Source of the DNA: Aeromicrobium tamlense
GTDB lineage: Bacteria; Actinomycetota; Actinomycetes; Propionibacteriales; Nocardioidaceae
DNA length: 64,000 bases
NCBI RefSeq assembly: GCF_013408555.1
Contig: NZ_JACBZN010000001.1
Location: 248,001 to 312,000, forward strand
Reading direction: 5' to 3'
The notes under the pieces were generated by a model that saw only the letters and a list, made by a program, of their open reading frames with translations, was not told the DNA's origin and did not search any database. A program made the position numbers and the translations under genes. This document shows positions 1 to 9,590 of this stretch, piece by piece; the first letter of the stretch is position 1; the number at the start of each line of letters is the position of its first letter.

Positions 1-26
1 TCGACTTCGAAGGAGTCGCCTCATGA
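1..26 (+). CDS. 3' end of an upstream gene, probably the partner ABC ATPase
   Basis: Only the last codons are visible. One frame reads DFEGVAS and then stops at TGA 24-26, overlapping the ATG of the next gene in an ATGA arrangement. That overlap and the dipeptide-transporter operon downstream suggest the missing gene is a DppD-like ATPase, but this is inference from position alone. Confidence 0.35.
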
Positions 27-1012
27 CCACACCACTGCTGTCCCTCGAGGACGTCTCGGTCCGGTTCCCCGTGGGCCGCCGGCGTCACGTCACCGCCGTC
101 GACGGCGTGACGCTGGAGCTGCGGGAGGGCGAGACGCTCGGCCTCATCGGCGAGAGCGGCTCGGGCAAGTCCACCGTGGCGCGCGCCGCGATGGGCCTCG
201 TGCCGATCAGCGGCGGCACGGTGCGCTGGCGCGGCGAGGACGTCTCGACGTACAACGCCAAGCAGCGCCGGGCGTTCTCGGAGTCGGTGCAGATGGTCTT
301 CCAGGACCCGCACAGCGCGCTCGACCCGCGCCGCACGATCCTGCAGAGCGTGCGCGAGCCGATGGACGTCATGGGCCGCGGCGACAAGAAGGACCGCGAG
401 CAGGTCGCCGCGAAGGCCCTCGATGACGTCGGCCTGCCGTCGCAGATGCTCAAGCGCTACCCGCACCAGCTGAGCGGCGGCCAGAAGCAGCGCGCGAACA
501 TCGCGCGCGCCCTGGTCACCGATCCCAAGGTGCTCGTGTGCGACGAGTCCGTCGCCGCCCTCGACGTGGCCCTGCAGGCCGAGATCCTCAACCTGCTGCA
601 GGACCTGAAGGCCGAGTACGAGCTCACCGTCCTGTTCATCAGCCACGACCTGTCGGTGGTCAGCTACCTGGCCGACCGCATCAACGTCATGTACCTGGGC
701 AACATCGTCGAGAACGCCTCGACCGAGTCGCTCGTGGGCCAGGCGCTGCACCCCTACAGCGAGGCGCTGCTCTCGGCCCAGCCGCTCGTGCACGACTCGT
801 CGGTCGGGCGCCGCATCACGCTGCAGGGCGACATCCCCAGCCCGCTCAACCCGCCGCCGGGCTGCCGCTTCAACACGCGCTGCCAGTTCGCGCAGGACCG
901 CTGCCGCGAGACCAAGCCCGACCTGCTGCCGGTGCTGCCCGGTCACTCGTCGGCCTGCCTGCGCGTGGACGAGCTCTACGGCGAGCGCATCGGGAAGACG
1001 GTGTCGGCATGA
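23..1012 (+). CDS. Dipeptide/oligopeptide ABC transporter ATP-binding protein (DppF/OppF-like)
   Basis: Cytoplasmic ATPase that would energise import of peptides or similar solutes. The Walker A motif GESGSGKS lies at about residues 43-50, the Q-loop QDP near 94, the signature LSGGQKQR near 150, and a Walker B ending CDES near 173-176 (the usual residue after DE is Pro). The C-terminal oligopeptide-transporter extension, with Cys residues in GCRFNTRCQFAQDRC, is present, and 329 aa is normal for the family. A GAAGGAG ribosome-binding site precedes the ATG. The stop overlaps the next start (ATGA), so it is co-transcribed with the two permeases. The substrate is unknown. Confidence 0.93.
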   Translation: MTTPLLSLEDVSVRFPVGRRRHVTAVDGVTLELREGETLGLIGESGSGKSTVARAAMGLVPISGGTVRWRGEDVSTYNAKQRRAFSESVQMVFQDPHSALDPRRTILQSVREPMDVMGRGDKKDREQVAAKALDDVGLPSQMLKRYPHQLSGGQKQRANIARALVTDPKVLVCDESVAALDVALQAEILNLLQDLKAEYELTVLFISHDLSVVSYLADRINVMYLGNIVENASTESLVGQALHPYSEALLSAQPLVHDSSVGRRITLQGDIPSPLNPPPGCRFNTRCQFAQDRCRETKPDLLPVLPGHSSACLRVDELYGERIGKTVSA

Positions 1013-1953
1013 GGATCCTGCGCGTGGTGGGCACCTGTCTCCTCTCGGCGATCCCCACCCTCATCCTGGCGACCCTGATCGTCTTCATGCTCCAGCGGCT
1101 CATCCCCGGCGACCCCGCCGTGGCGATCGCCGGCGAGTACGCGACCCCCGAGAACCTCGAGCGCATCCGCCAGGACCTCGGCCTCGACCAGTCGCTCATC
1201 ACGCAGTACCTGACGTGGATCGGCGGCGCCTTCACCGGCGACCTCGGCACCTCGTACCAGACCGGCGAGTCGATCTCGGCGCTCGTGATGCAGCGACTGC
1301 CGCTGACCCTGATCCTCACGACGATGGCGCTCTTCGTGGCCGTCGCGGTCGGCCTGCCGTCGGGCGTCTGGGCCGCGCAGAAGGTCGACACGACCTTCGA
1401 CCGCTTCCTCACCACCGGCGCCACGTTCGGCATCGCGATCCCGAACTTCTGGCTCGGCATGATGCTCATCATCGTCTTCGCGCTGAACCTGGGGTGGTTC
1501 CCCGGCCCGGGCGGCGTGAGTCTGCAGGACGACCCAGCCCAGGCGCTCAAGGGACTCGTGCTGCCGGCCCTCGCCCTGGGCCTGGTCGGCGGCGCCGAGA
1601 TCTGTCGCCAGGTGCGCAGCGCGATGGTCGAGAGCCTCTCGACCGACTACGTGCGCACCCACCGCGCGAAGGGCCTGTCCAACCGCAGCATCGTGTGGAA
1701 GCACGCGCTGAAGAACTCGAGCCTGCCGTTCGCCACCATCATCGGCCTGCAGGTGTCGCGACTCATCGGTGGCGCCGTCGTCGTCGAGGCCGTGTTCGGC
1801 CTGTCCGGCATCGGCTCGCTCGCCGTCGAGGCGACCAACCAGCGTGACTACGGCGTGATCCAGGCGGTCGTGTTCGTCGCCGCCGTGATCGTCCTGTTGA
1901 CGAACCTCATCGTCGACGTCTCGTACCGTCTGCTCGACCCGAGGATCTCCTGA
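1009..1953 (+). CDS. Dipeptide/oligopeptide ABC transporter permease (DppB-like)
   Basis: Inner-membrane permease of the importer, 314 aa. It has an N-terminal membrane segment (residues about 7-28), a periplasmic loop with the family pattern around IPGDPAV, and five more hydrophobic segments. The cytoplasmic EAA-like coupling loop is YVRTHRAKGLSNRSIVWKHA (about 207-226). It ends RLLDPRIS, as DppB proteins usually do. The ATG at 1009 overlaps the upstream stop. A longer in-frame extension to 538 lies antisense to nothing useful and simply runs through the ATPase gene, so it was not used. Confidence 0.92.
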   Translation: MRILRVVGTCLLSAIPTLILATLIVFMLQRLIPGDPAVAIAGEYATPENLERIRQDLGLDQSLITQYLTWIGGAFTGDLGTSYQTGESISALVMQRLPLTLILTTMALFVAVAVGLPSGVWAAQKVDTTFDRFLTTGATFGIAIPNFWLGMMLIIVFALNLGWFPGPGGVSLQDDPAQALKGLVLPALALGLVGGAEICRQVRSAMVESLSTDYVRTHRAKGLSNRSIVWKHALKNSSLPFATIIGLQVSRLIGGAVVVEAVFGLSGIGSLAVEATNQRDYGVIQAVVFVAAVIVLLTNLIVDVSYRLLDPRIS

Positions 1954-2828
1954 TGACCGCTGTCGACACCACCGCCAACCTGGCCGCGGGCAACCCCACG
2001 CCCACGCGCCGGGCCCGCAAGGCCGGCCGCCTCTCGGTCGGCGTGAGCTACGCGATCCTGCTGCTCGTCCTGATCGTCGTGCTGTTCGCCAACTTCCTGG
2101 CGCCCTACGACCCGAACAAGCAGGACCTCAACGCGATCCTGCTGCCGATGAGCGGCGACCACTGGCTCGGCACCGACGACCTCGGCCGTGACGTGTTCAG
2201 CCGGATGCTCTACGGCACCCGCGTCTCGGTGCTGGCGGCGCTCCTCGCCGTCGCGATCTCGGTCGTGATCGGCCTGCCGCTGGGCATCGCCGCCGGCTGG
2301 CTCAGCGGAGCCACCGACCTCATCGTCATGCGCGTCGTCGACGCGGTCATGTCCTTCCCGGCGATCGTGCTGGCGATCGGCATCACCGCGACGATGGGGC
2401 CCGACATCACCACCGCGATGATCTCGGTCGGCATCGTGATGTCACCGGCGATCCTGCGGCTGGCCAGAGCCCAGACCATGGCGATCCGGTCCGAGACCTA
2501 CATCGAGGCCGCGAAGTCGTTCGGTGCGCGCGGACTGCGACGCATGGTGCTGCCGCACGTGCTGCCCAACATCATCCAGCCGATCCTCGTCCAGGTCGCG
2601 GTGCTCATGGGCTTCGCCCTGATCGCCGAGGCCAGCCTGAGCTTCCTGCAGCTGGGCGTGCAGCCGCCGACCGCCTCGTGGGGCGCCGTGCTCTCGCGCG
2701 CCTACACGTTCCTGGACCAGGCGCCGATGCAGATCTTCATCCCCGGCATCGCCATCGCCGCCACGGTGTTCGCGTTCAACATCATCGGCGACGAGATTCA
2801 GCGACTCCTCGACCCGAAGCGGAAGTGA
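1953..2828 (+). CDS. Dipeptide/oligopeptide ABC transporter permease (DppC-like)
   Basis: Second membrane subunit of the importer, 291 aa. A short polar N-terminus is followed by a first membrane helix (about 30-50), the family motif HWLGTDDLGRDVFSR (about 69-83), and the coupling loop YIEAAKSFGARGLRRM with VLPHVLPN. It ends DEIQRLLDPKRK, typical of DppC. Its ATG shares a base with the preceding TGA (TGATG), so translation is probably coupled. Together with the two preceding genes it gives two permeases and one ATPase. A second ATPase and a binding protein are expected upstream of the window or elsewhere; the orphan binding protein at 11.6 kb is one candidate. Confidence 0.92.
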   Translation: MTAVDTTANLAAGNPTPTRRARKAGRLSVGVSYAILLLVLIVVLFANFLAPYDPNKQDLNAILLPMSGDHWLGTDDLGRDVFSRMLYGTRVSVLAALLAVAISVVIGLPLGIAAGWLSGATDLIVMRVVDAVMSFPAIVLAIGITATMGPDITTAMISVGIVMSPAILRLARAQTMAIRSETYIEAAKSFGARGLRRMVLPHVLPNIIQPILVQVAVLMGFALIAEASLSFLQLGVQPPTASWGAVLSRAYTFLDQAPMQIFIPGIAIAATVFAFNIIGDEIQRLLDPKRK

Positions 2829-2832
2829 GCTC

Positions 2833-4170
<1,338 letters not shown>

Positions 4171-4186
4171 GTCTCGATCGGCGCCG

Positions 4187-4762
4187 TCAGCCGCGGACGG
4201 ACAGGACGCGGAAGCCCTTGCTGCTGGCGACGCGCTCGGTGGGATGACCGTGCTCGGTGAGCCAGCGCTGGAGCGAGTCGGCGCCGAGGTTCCTGCCGAC
4301 GACGAGGCGCGCCTCGCCGCCGGGGCGCAGCCGCGGCAGCCACGTGAGCAGCAGCTCGTGCAGGGCCTCCTTGCCGATGCGGATCGGCGGGTTCGACCAG
4401 ATCGCGTCGAACGTGAGGTCGGCCGGCACGTCCTCGGGCAGGGCCGGGTGCACCTCGAGGCCGCGCGCGTTCTCGGCCGTGAGCGCGAGCGCCCGCTCGT
4501 TCACGTCGACGGCCCACACGGTGCTGCCCTCGGCCGCCAGCGAGCACGCGATCGGGCCCCAGCCGCAACCGAGGTCGAGCACCGTGGAGCCCGTCGGCGG
4601 CGGATCGCTCTCCGCCAGCAGGATCGCGGTGGCCTTGTCGAGGGAGTCGCCCGAGAAGACGCCCGTGGAGGTCACGAAGTCGCGGCGGCGACCCCAGACC
4701 TCGACCGAGATCGTGCGCCGCTCGTCGTCGGTGACGGGCGCGCGGTCGAAGTAGTGGCTCAT
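4187..4762 (-). CDS. Class I SAM methyltransferase, RsmC-like small domain
   Basis: A 191-aa protein with a SAM-binding glycine motif VLDLGCGWGPIACSLAAEG (about 59-77), an acidic ribose-binding residue in WAVDVNERAL, and the catalytic SNPPIR motif (about 119-124) of N-directed nucleic-acid methyltransferases. This matches the MTS domain of RsmC/RlmG-type rRNA guanine methyltransferases, but the extra N-terminal domain of E. coli RsmC is absent, as in many actinobacterial homologues. Start ATG 4762 overlaps the stop of the upstream YjbR-like gene (ATGA). It converges with accC across 16 bp. The RNA target is inferred, not shown. Confidence 0.85.
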   Translation of the reverse strand: MSHYFDRAPVTDDERRTISVEVWGRRRDFVTSTGVFSGDSLDKATAILLAESDPPPTGSTVLDLGCGWGPIACSLAAEGSTVWAVDVNERALALTAENARGLEVHPALPEDVPADLTFDAIWSNPPIRIGKEALHELLLTWLPRLRPGGEARLVVGRNLGADSLQRWLTEHGHPTERVASSKGFRVLSVRG

Positions 4763-5121
4763 GCGTCTCCCTGCTCGGCGAGCCAGGCCTTCAGGACCGT
4801 GGGCTTCGCGGTGGCCCGCCACGCCTCGGTGAGCAGCTCGCGCAGCTCGGCCGGGTCGGCCTCGCCGGGGCGCACCAGCACGGCGTTCGTGTCGAACTTC
4901 CGGAAGTGCTCGATCGTGAAGTAGGGCGTGGACTCGTCCTCGACCAGCGCCTCGAGCTCGTCGCGATCGACCTTGAACGCCAGGGCGCCGGGGGAGTCGT
5001 CTCGGTCGCGCCACCACGCCACCAGCTTGCCGCCGGTCTTCACCCCGGGCATGCCCCACGAGAGGCTCGCCTCGGTGTCGGGGAACTCCAGCAGGAACGC
5101 CTCGACCTCGTCCCAGTCCAT
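4759..5121 (-). CDS. MmcQ/YjbR family DNA-binding-like protein
   Basis: A 120-aa protein beginning MDWDEVEAFLLEFPDTEAS, with the family hallmarks SWGMPGVKTGGKLVAWWRDRDD, an F-K-V-D strand, and the C-terminal helix ELLTEAWRATAKPTVLKAW. MmcQ/YjbR proteins adopt a double-wing DNA-binding-like fold; their function is not settled. The start at 5121 is chosen because conservation begins at MDW; the frame remains open upstream to 5175 without recognisable sequence. Its last bases overlap the methyltransferase start, so the two are co-translated. Confidence 0.85.
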   Translation of the reverse strand: MDWDEVEAFLLEFPDTEASLSWGMPGVKTGGKLVAWWRDRDDSPGALAFKVDRDELEALVEDESTPYFTIEHFRKFDTNAVLVRPGEADPAELRELLTEAWRATAKPTVLKAWLAEQGDA

Positions 5122-5175
5122 GGGGCCACGGTACGCCCGCGGGCGGACAGCGGAGGGTCGGGTGAGCGAGGGCAT

Positions 5176-5628
5176 TCAGTCGGGCAGGCGGTCGAGGAAG
5201 GCGGCCTGGGCGGCGACGACGAGCTCGGCGGCCTCGTCGAGGCCGAACCACTGGACGCGGTCGAGCTCGGGGAAGGCCTGCATCTTTCCGGAGCCGGGCG
5301 GCCACTCGAGGTCGAACGTCCCGGGCACGACCGTCGCGGGGTCGAGGTCGGCCTCGACGGCCCACACGAGGACGTCCTTGCGGGACTGCCGCACGCTGCC
5401 GAGGTCCGTCCAAGGACCCTCGGGCACGGGGACGCCGAGCTCCTCGAGGAACTCGCGTCGGGCGGCCTCCTCGGGCGACTCGCCGTCCTCGAGGACGCCC
5501 TTCGGGATCGACCAGGCACGCTCGTGGCGCTTCGCCCAGAACGGCCCGCCGAGGTGTCCGAGCAGGACCTCGCGGCGGCCGTCGCGCACCCGGTGCAGCA
5601 ACAGTCCGGCGCTGGTCAGGCGGGCCAT
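5176..5628 (-). CDS. Nudix hydrolase
   Basis: A 150-aa pyrophosphohydrolase-fold protein. The Nudix box is complete: G-x5-E-x7-REFLEELGV at about residues 45-67, giving the metal-binding Glu residues. The N-terminal half has GLLLHRVRDGRREVLLGHLGGPFWA and the C-terminal part ends in an alpha helix. The sequence WSIPKG before the box resembles diadenosine-polyphosphate or general NTP-clearing Nudix proteins, but the substrate cannot be assigned. The ATG at 5628 overlaps the truA stop, so truA and this gene form one transcript. Confidence 0.9.
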   Translation of the reverse strand: MARLTSAGLLLHRVRDGRREVLLGHLGGPFWAKRHERAWSIPKGVLEDGESPEEAARREFLEELGVPVPEGPWTDLGSVRQSRKDVLVWAVEADLDPATVVPGTFDLEWPPGSGKMQAFPELDRVQWFGLDEAAELVVAAQAAFLDRLPD

Positions 5629-6416
5629 CACTCGTCCCGGCGGCGGCGCGACTCCTCGACGCGGGCCGCGAGCTGGTCGTCGGCGGGGTAGACGACCTCC
5701 TCCAGCACCAGGCCGTGGGCCGGCATGACCTTGACGCGCGGGTCGCGCTCCTGCGCGGCGAGGATCTCGGCCGCGAACTCGGGCGCGTACCGGCGCTCGC
5801 CGACGGCCACGAGGCAGCCCATGAGCGAGCGCACCATCGAGTGGCAGAAGGCGTCGGCGCGCACCGTGGTGGCGATCGTCTCGCCGCCGCGGACGGTGCG
5901 CAGCGTGAGCAGGTTGCGGATCGTCGTGGCGCCCTCGCGCTGCTTGCAGAACGAGGCGAAGTCGTGCTCGCCGAGCAGGTGCTGCGCGGCCTGGTTCATG
6001 AGGTCGACGTCGAGCGGGCGCGGTGCCGCGGCGACCATGCGCCGCTGCATCGGGTCGGGCCCGGCGGGGTGGTCGGTCATCCGGTAGACGTAGCGGCGCT
6101 CGATCGCCGCGAACCGGGCGTCGAAGTGCTCGGGCGCCTCGGTGACGCGCAGGATGCGGATGTCGTCGGGCACGATGCGGCGCAGCCGCCGCTCGAGGAC
6201 GCCCGGGTGGCTGTCGACGTCGACGTGGGCCACCTGGCCGCGCGCGTGGACGCCGGCGTCGGTGCGACCCGCGACGGTCAGCCGCGGCGGCTCGGGCAGC
6301 CGCAGGACCGTGCCGAGCGCGGACTCGAGCTCGCCCTGCACCGTGCGCAGCCCCGGCTGGGTCGCCCAGCCCCTGAACTCGGTTCCGTCGTAGGCCAGGT
6401 CGATCCGCATGCGCAC
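5628..6416 (-). CDS. truA: tRNA pseudouridine(38-40) synthase TruA
   Basis: Converts uridines 38-40 of the tRNA anticodon arm to pseudouridine. The catalytic Asp is in [16 protein letters not shown] (RTDAGVHA, about residues 50-57). [14 protein letters not shown] opens the protein, and the C-terminal [14 protein letters not shown] and [11 protein letters not shown] motifs are present. GTG 6416 is preferred because a -10-like TACCGT (6423-6428) ends exactly six bases before it, as expected for a leaderless mRNA; ATG 6410 is the alternative. In many actinobacteria truA sits next to rplQ and close to rplM-rpsI. Here it is detached from both, with rplM 43 kb away in the opposite orientation. Confidence 0.93.
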   Translation of the reverse strand: MRMRIDLAYDGTEFRGWATQPGLRTVQGELESALGTVLRLPEPPRLTVAGRTDAGVHARGQVAHVDVDSHPGVLERRLRRIVPDDIRILRVTEAPEHFDARFAAIERRYVYRMTDHPAGPDPMQRRMVAAAPRPLDVDLMNQAAQHLLGEHDFASFCKQREGATTIRNLLTLRTVRGGETIATTVRADAFCHSMVRSLMGCLVAVGERRYAPEFAAEILAAQERDPRVKVMPAHGLVLEEVVYPADDQLAARVEESRRRRDE

Positions 6417-6422
6417 CCCACC

Positions 6423-6428
6423 ACGGTA
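6423..6428 (-). promoter_or_regulatory. -10 element of truA, candidate leaderless start
   Basis: TACCGT on the minus strand is followed by six bases and then GTG 6416. The divergent gene has the same arrangement, so the two promoters are near mirror images. Confidence 0.5.
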
Positions 6429-6479
6429 GCGGGGCGTCGTCCGCCACCCGGCCCGGCTGTCGTCCCGGCGGAAAGCGCC

Positions 6480-6485
6480 TACCGT
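6480..6485 (+). promoter_or_regulatory. -10 element of the metallophosphatase gene, candidate leaderless start
   Basis: TACCGT is followed by six bases and GTG 6492. The purine-rich GGAGG in between is too close to that GTG (1 nt) to serve as its ribosome-binding site, but it could serve GTG 6501. Confidence 0.5.
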
Positions 6486-6491
6486 GGAGGA

Positions 6492-7709
6492 GTGCGCATC
6501 GTGACCGCGTTCGTCGCGGCCGCACTGGCGACGTCGGTGCTGCCGGCGGTCCCCGTGGCCTCCGCCGCGAGCTCGGGGATCCATCGGCTCCTGCTCACCC
6601 CCACCGCCGACCCGTCGCGATCGCAGTACGTGTCGTGGAGCCGGCCCGTCGCCGCGAGCGGCCAGCGGGTGGTCGCGGTCGGGCCCGACGGGATCACGCG
6701 CACCGTGCCCGCGCGGCGCAAGCTCGGCACGACCGAGCGCACGGCCGGCAGCCGCCAGTACCGCTACGTCGTGGCGCTCTCGGGTCTCGAGCCGTCCACG
6801 CGCTACCGCTACCGGGTGGTCGGCCGGGGCGTCGCGACCCGCTGGCGCGCGTTCACCACCGCGGGTCCCGCGAACCGCGCGTTCCGGATGCTGCAGTTCG
6901 GCGACACGCAGGTCGACAACGACGGGCCGCCCGACCGCATCATCGAGGCCGCGACCGAGCGCTTCCCCGACGCGCGGCTGCTGCTCCAGGCCGGCGACGT
7001 CGTGAACAAGCCCTGGGTCGGGCGTGAGTGGAGCGAGCTGCACGAGGCCCTCTCCCCGGCGGGGCAGTGGCGCAGCTGGGTCTCGTCGATCGGCAACCAC
7101 GAGCAGTGCCGGGTGAGGTCCTCGTGCCGGTCCGGAGCGGGCCGCGGCTTCCGCTCCTACTTCCAGTTCCCGTCGAACGGCTTCACCGACCAGCGCCGCA
7201 CGTGGTTCTTCCTCGACCAGGGCCCGGCCCGGATCATCGTGCTGGACACGTTCGGGTCCGACCTGCGGCGCCAGCGGTCGTTCCTCGCCCACGCGCTGCG
7301 CACGAACCCGCGGACGTGGTCGATCGTCCTCATGCACTCGGGCCCGTTCGCGTCGGTGGGCGACCGGAGGAACACCGAGATGCGGAAGTGGTTCCTGCCG
7401 ACGCTGGAGCGGTACGACGCCGACCTCGTGCTCTCCGGCCACGACCACTCCTACGCTCGCGGACGCAAGGCCGGGGTCACCTACCTCGCGTCCGTCAGCG
7501 GACCGAAGTACTACGACTCCTCGATCCGGGACTGGAGGGCCGGCGGCGCCACGCGCGTGAAGGCGGCCTACCGGACCTCGACCTACCAGGTGATCAGCGT
7601 GTCGCCGACGCAGCTGAAGGTGCGCGCGGTCGTGGGCCACCGTGGGAAGGGCGCGCGCCCCGCGATCAAGGTCGGGAGGACCCTCGACGGGTTCACCCTC
7701 ACCCGCTGA
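6492..7709 (+). CDS. Secreted purple acid phosphatase-like metallophosphoesterase
   Basis: About 405 aa. The N-terminus ([24 protein letters not shown]) is a signal peptide with an ASA cleavage site, so the enzyme should act outside the membrane. A fibronectin-III-like domain (about 35-125) is followed by a calcineurin-like catalytic domain with all metal ligands: GDTQ, GDVVN, GNHEQ, MHSGPF and [10 protein letters not shown]. Purple-acid-phosphatase-type enzymes release phosphate from organic esters or act as phosphodiesterases; the substrate is unknown. GTG 6492 keeps an Arg before the hydrophobic core and fits a leaderless promoter; GTG 6501 is possible. It converges with the TetR gene, with a single base between the stops. 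Confidence 0.88.
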   Translation: MRIVTAFVAAALATSVLPAVPVASAASSGIHRLLLTPTADPSRSQYVSWSRPVAASGQRVVAVGPDGITRTVPARRKLGTTERTAGSRQYRYVVALSGLEPSTRYRYRVVGRGVATRWRAFTTAGPANRAFRMLQFGDTQVDNDGPPDRIIEAATERFPDARLLLQAGDVVNKPWVGREWSELHEALSPAGQWRSWVSSIGNHEQCRVRSSCRSGAGRGFRSYFQFPSNGFTDQRRTWFFLDQGPARIIVLDTFGSDLRRQRSFLAHALRTNPRTWSIVLMHSGPFASVGDRRNTEMRKWFLPTLERYDADLVLSGHDHSYARGRKAGVTYLASVSGPKYYDSSIRDWRAGGATRVKAAYRTSTYQVISVSPTQLKVRAVVGHRGKGARPAIKVGRTLDGFTLTR

Positions 7710-7710
7710 C

Positions 7711-8346
7711 TCAGGACCCGACGAACTTCAGGGCGAGGGCGGAGTACTGCAGGCCGATCGAGGACGGCGACCGCTCGCCACCCTCGACGTACCAGCGGCA
7801 CACGTCGATGCACGCCGACATGAGCAGCCGCCGCGTGCCGGGCAGGTCGGCGATGGAGAAGACGCCCTGCTCGATCCCGGCCTCGAGGATCTCGTCGAGC
7901 ACCGCGATCGTGGCGCGCCGGACGTCGACGACCTTCTGGAAGTGGTCGTCGGTCAGCACCTGCAGGTCGTGGTGGACCGGGCGCGCGATGACGCTCCACT
8001 CGGCGTGCCAGGACGCGTAGGCGGCCATGAAGAGGCGCAGTCGCTCGGCCGGGTCGGAGCCGAGCGCGACCGCCTGCGTCAGCGACTCCAGCGACGCGGC
8101 GTGGCTGTCCAGGACGATCCGGAAGAACAGGTCCTCCTTGTTCGCGAAGTGCGTGTAGATGGTGCCGGGGCTCAGCTGCGCCCGCTGGGCGATCGCACGG
8201 GTGGACGCACCGTGGTAGCCCAGTTCGTGGAACGACAGGCAGGCGCCGACGAGGATCCGGTGCGTCGCGCCCTGCGCCCGCGGCTGCCAGAAGCCCGCCA
8301 CCCGCATCGCGTCGTGGGTGGGGTCGCCGGTGGCTCGCGTGGTCAA
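7711..8346 (-). CDS. TetR family transcriptional regulator
   Basis: A 211-aa repressor-type protein. The helix-turn-helix occupies about residues 30-75, with [36 protein letters not shown], a clear TetR signature. The C-terminal ligand-binding half is unassigned. TTG 8346 is chosen because GGAG lies six bases upstream; an internal ATG at 8307 has no such site. It is last in line behind a ligase and a CoA transferase on the same strand, and has its own promoter. It may control the divergent 11.3-11.6 kb region, which holds palindromes of the type TetR proteins bind (inference). Confidence 0.9.
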   Translation of the reverse strand: MTTRATGDPTHDAMRVAGFWQPRAQGATHRILVGACLSFHELGYHGASTRAIAQRAQLSPGTIYTHFANKEDLFFRIVLDSHAASLESLTQAVALGSDPAERLRLFMAAYASWHAEWSVIARPVHHDLQVLTDDHFQKVVDVRRATIAVLDEILEAGIEQGVFSIADLPGTRRLLMSACIDVCRWYVEGGERSPSSIGLQYSALALKFVGS

Positions 8347-8395
8347 TCGTCACTCCGTCTCGGTCGCGTCACGGGGACCGAGGACGCGTGCAGGA

Positions 8396-8425
8396 ATGCT
8401 AGGCGTCCGCTCGGCGGGGTGACAA
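8396..8425 (-). promoter_or_regulatory. Promoter of the TetR gene
   Basis: On the minus strand TTGTCA (8420-8425) and TAGCAT (8396-8401) are separated by 18 bases, a good sigma70-type match. It lies in the 90-bp gap between the CoA transferase and the regulator, so the regulator can be expressed independently. Confidence 0.5.
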
Positions 8426-8436
8426 ACGCGTGCGGC

Positions 8437-9585
8437 TCAGGAGGGCGTGGCGTCGGCACGGAGCTCGGCCAGGACCTCCTCGTCGTGCTCGCCCACGCGC
8501 GGCACCCGCAGCCGCCGCGGCCCGTCGGCGAGACCGACCGTCGTGAGCGGTCCCGGCACGGCGACGGTGCGACCCGCGGGGGAGGTGACCCGCACGACGC
8601 TCTCGTCCTCGCGCTCGTCGAGGTGGCGCACCGCCTCGGTCAGTCCGCGCACCGGCCCGCAGGGGATCCCGAGCTCGCGCATCTGCGCCAGGATCTCGTC
8701 GCGCTCGCGGTCGCGGCACCACGCTCCGACGACCTCGTCGACCTCGTCACGCGCGACCAGCACCGCGTCCTCGTACGAGAGCGACTCGGCCCAGTCCGCG
8801 CGGCCGATGGCGCGACAGAACCGCGGCCACTTCTCGTCGCCGACGGGGGAGAGGTGGACGTGGCCGCCGCGGGCGGCCCACGTGTTGGAGATCGACACCG
8901 GCACCCGGTTGCCGTCGCGCTGGTAGGGGCGTCCCTCGAGCGACTCGTCCACGTCGTGCGCGAGCACGCCCATGTAGGAGGAGAGCATGTTGACGTCGAC
9001 GAACTGGGCCTCGGGGTGGACGTCGCGCACCCGCAGCGCCATGAGGATCGACATCGTGGACCGGTAGGCGGCCAGGTGGTCGGCGACGAACGGCGCCACG
9101 AAGGTGGGCTCGCCGTCGGCGGGACCCGTCATCTGGGGGATGCCGCTCATGCCCTGGATGATGCCGTCGAAGGCGAGCAGGTCACGGTCGGGGCTCGCCG
9201 TCCCGAAGCCCGTGATGTGCACCATGATGATCGACGGGTTGACGGCCTTGAGCGCCTCGAAGCCCCAGCCGAGTCGCTCGGGCACCCGCGCGCTGTAGTT
9301 GGTGAGGACGACGTCGGACGTCTCGACGAGCCGCAGGAAGGTCGCCAGGCCGTCCGGGTCCTTCAGGTCGATCACGATGCTGCGCTTCCCGCGGTTCTGC
9401 GCGGCGAAGTACGTGCTGTCGCCGTCGACCGACGGCATCGCGTCGCGGGCCAGCTCGCCGCCTGGCGGCTCGACCTTGATGACGTCGGCGCCGTGGTCGG
9501 CGAGGATCTGGCCGGTCTGTGGGCCGGCGATGGCGTGCGTGAGCTCGAGGACGCGGATCCCCGACAGGGCGGCGGGCGTGGTCAT
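8437..9585 (-). CDS. Family III CoA transferase (CaiB/BaiF type)
   Basis: A 382-aa enzyme that moves CoA between carboxylic acids through an aspartyl intermediate. It starts ALSGIRVLELTHAIAGPQTGQILADHGADVIKVE, the family N-terminus, and has EPPGGELARD, NRGKRSIVIDLK, the catalytic Asp in LLAFDGIIQGMSG (about residue 150), and the C-terminal cap region. It follows the acyl-CoA ligase by 5 bp on the same strand, so the operon has two ways to activate an acid: ATP-dependent ligation and CoA transfer. The acid is not identifiable; family members act on carnitine, bile acids, succinyl/benzylsuccinate and alpha-methylacyl substrates. Confidence 0.9.
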   Translation of the reverse strand: MTTPAALSGIRVLELTHAIAGPQTGQILADHGADVIKVEPPGGELARDAMPSVDGDSTYFAAQNRGKRSIVIDLKDPDGLATFLRLVETSDVVLTNYSARVPERLGWGFEALKAVNPSIIMVHITGFGTASPDRDLLAFDGIIQGMSGIPQMTGPADGEPTFVAPFVADHLAAYRSTMSILMALRVRDVHPEAQFVDVNMLSSYMGVLAHDVDESLEGRPYQRDGNRVPVSISNTWAARGGHVHLSPVGDEKWPRFCRAIGRADWAESLSYEDAVLVARDEVDEVVGAWCRDRERDEILAQMRELGIPCGPVRGLTEAVRHLDEREDESVVRVTSPAGRTVAVPGPLTTVGLADGPRRLRVPRVGEHDEEVLAELRADATPS

Positions 9586-9590
9586 CGCGC

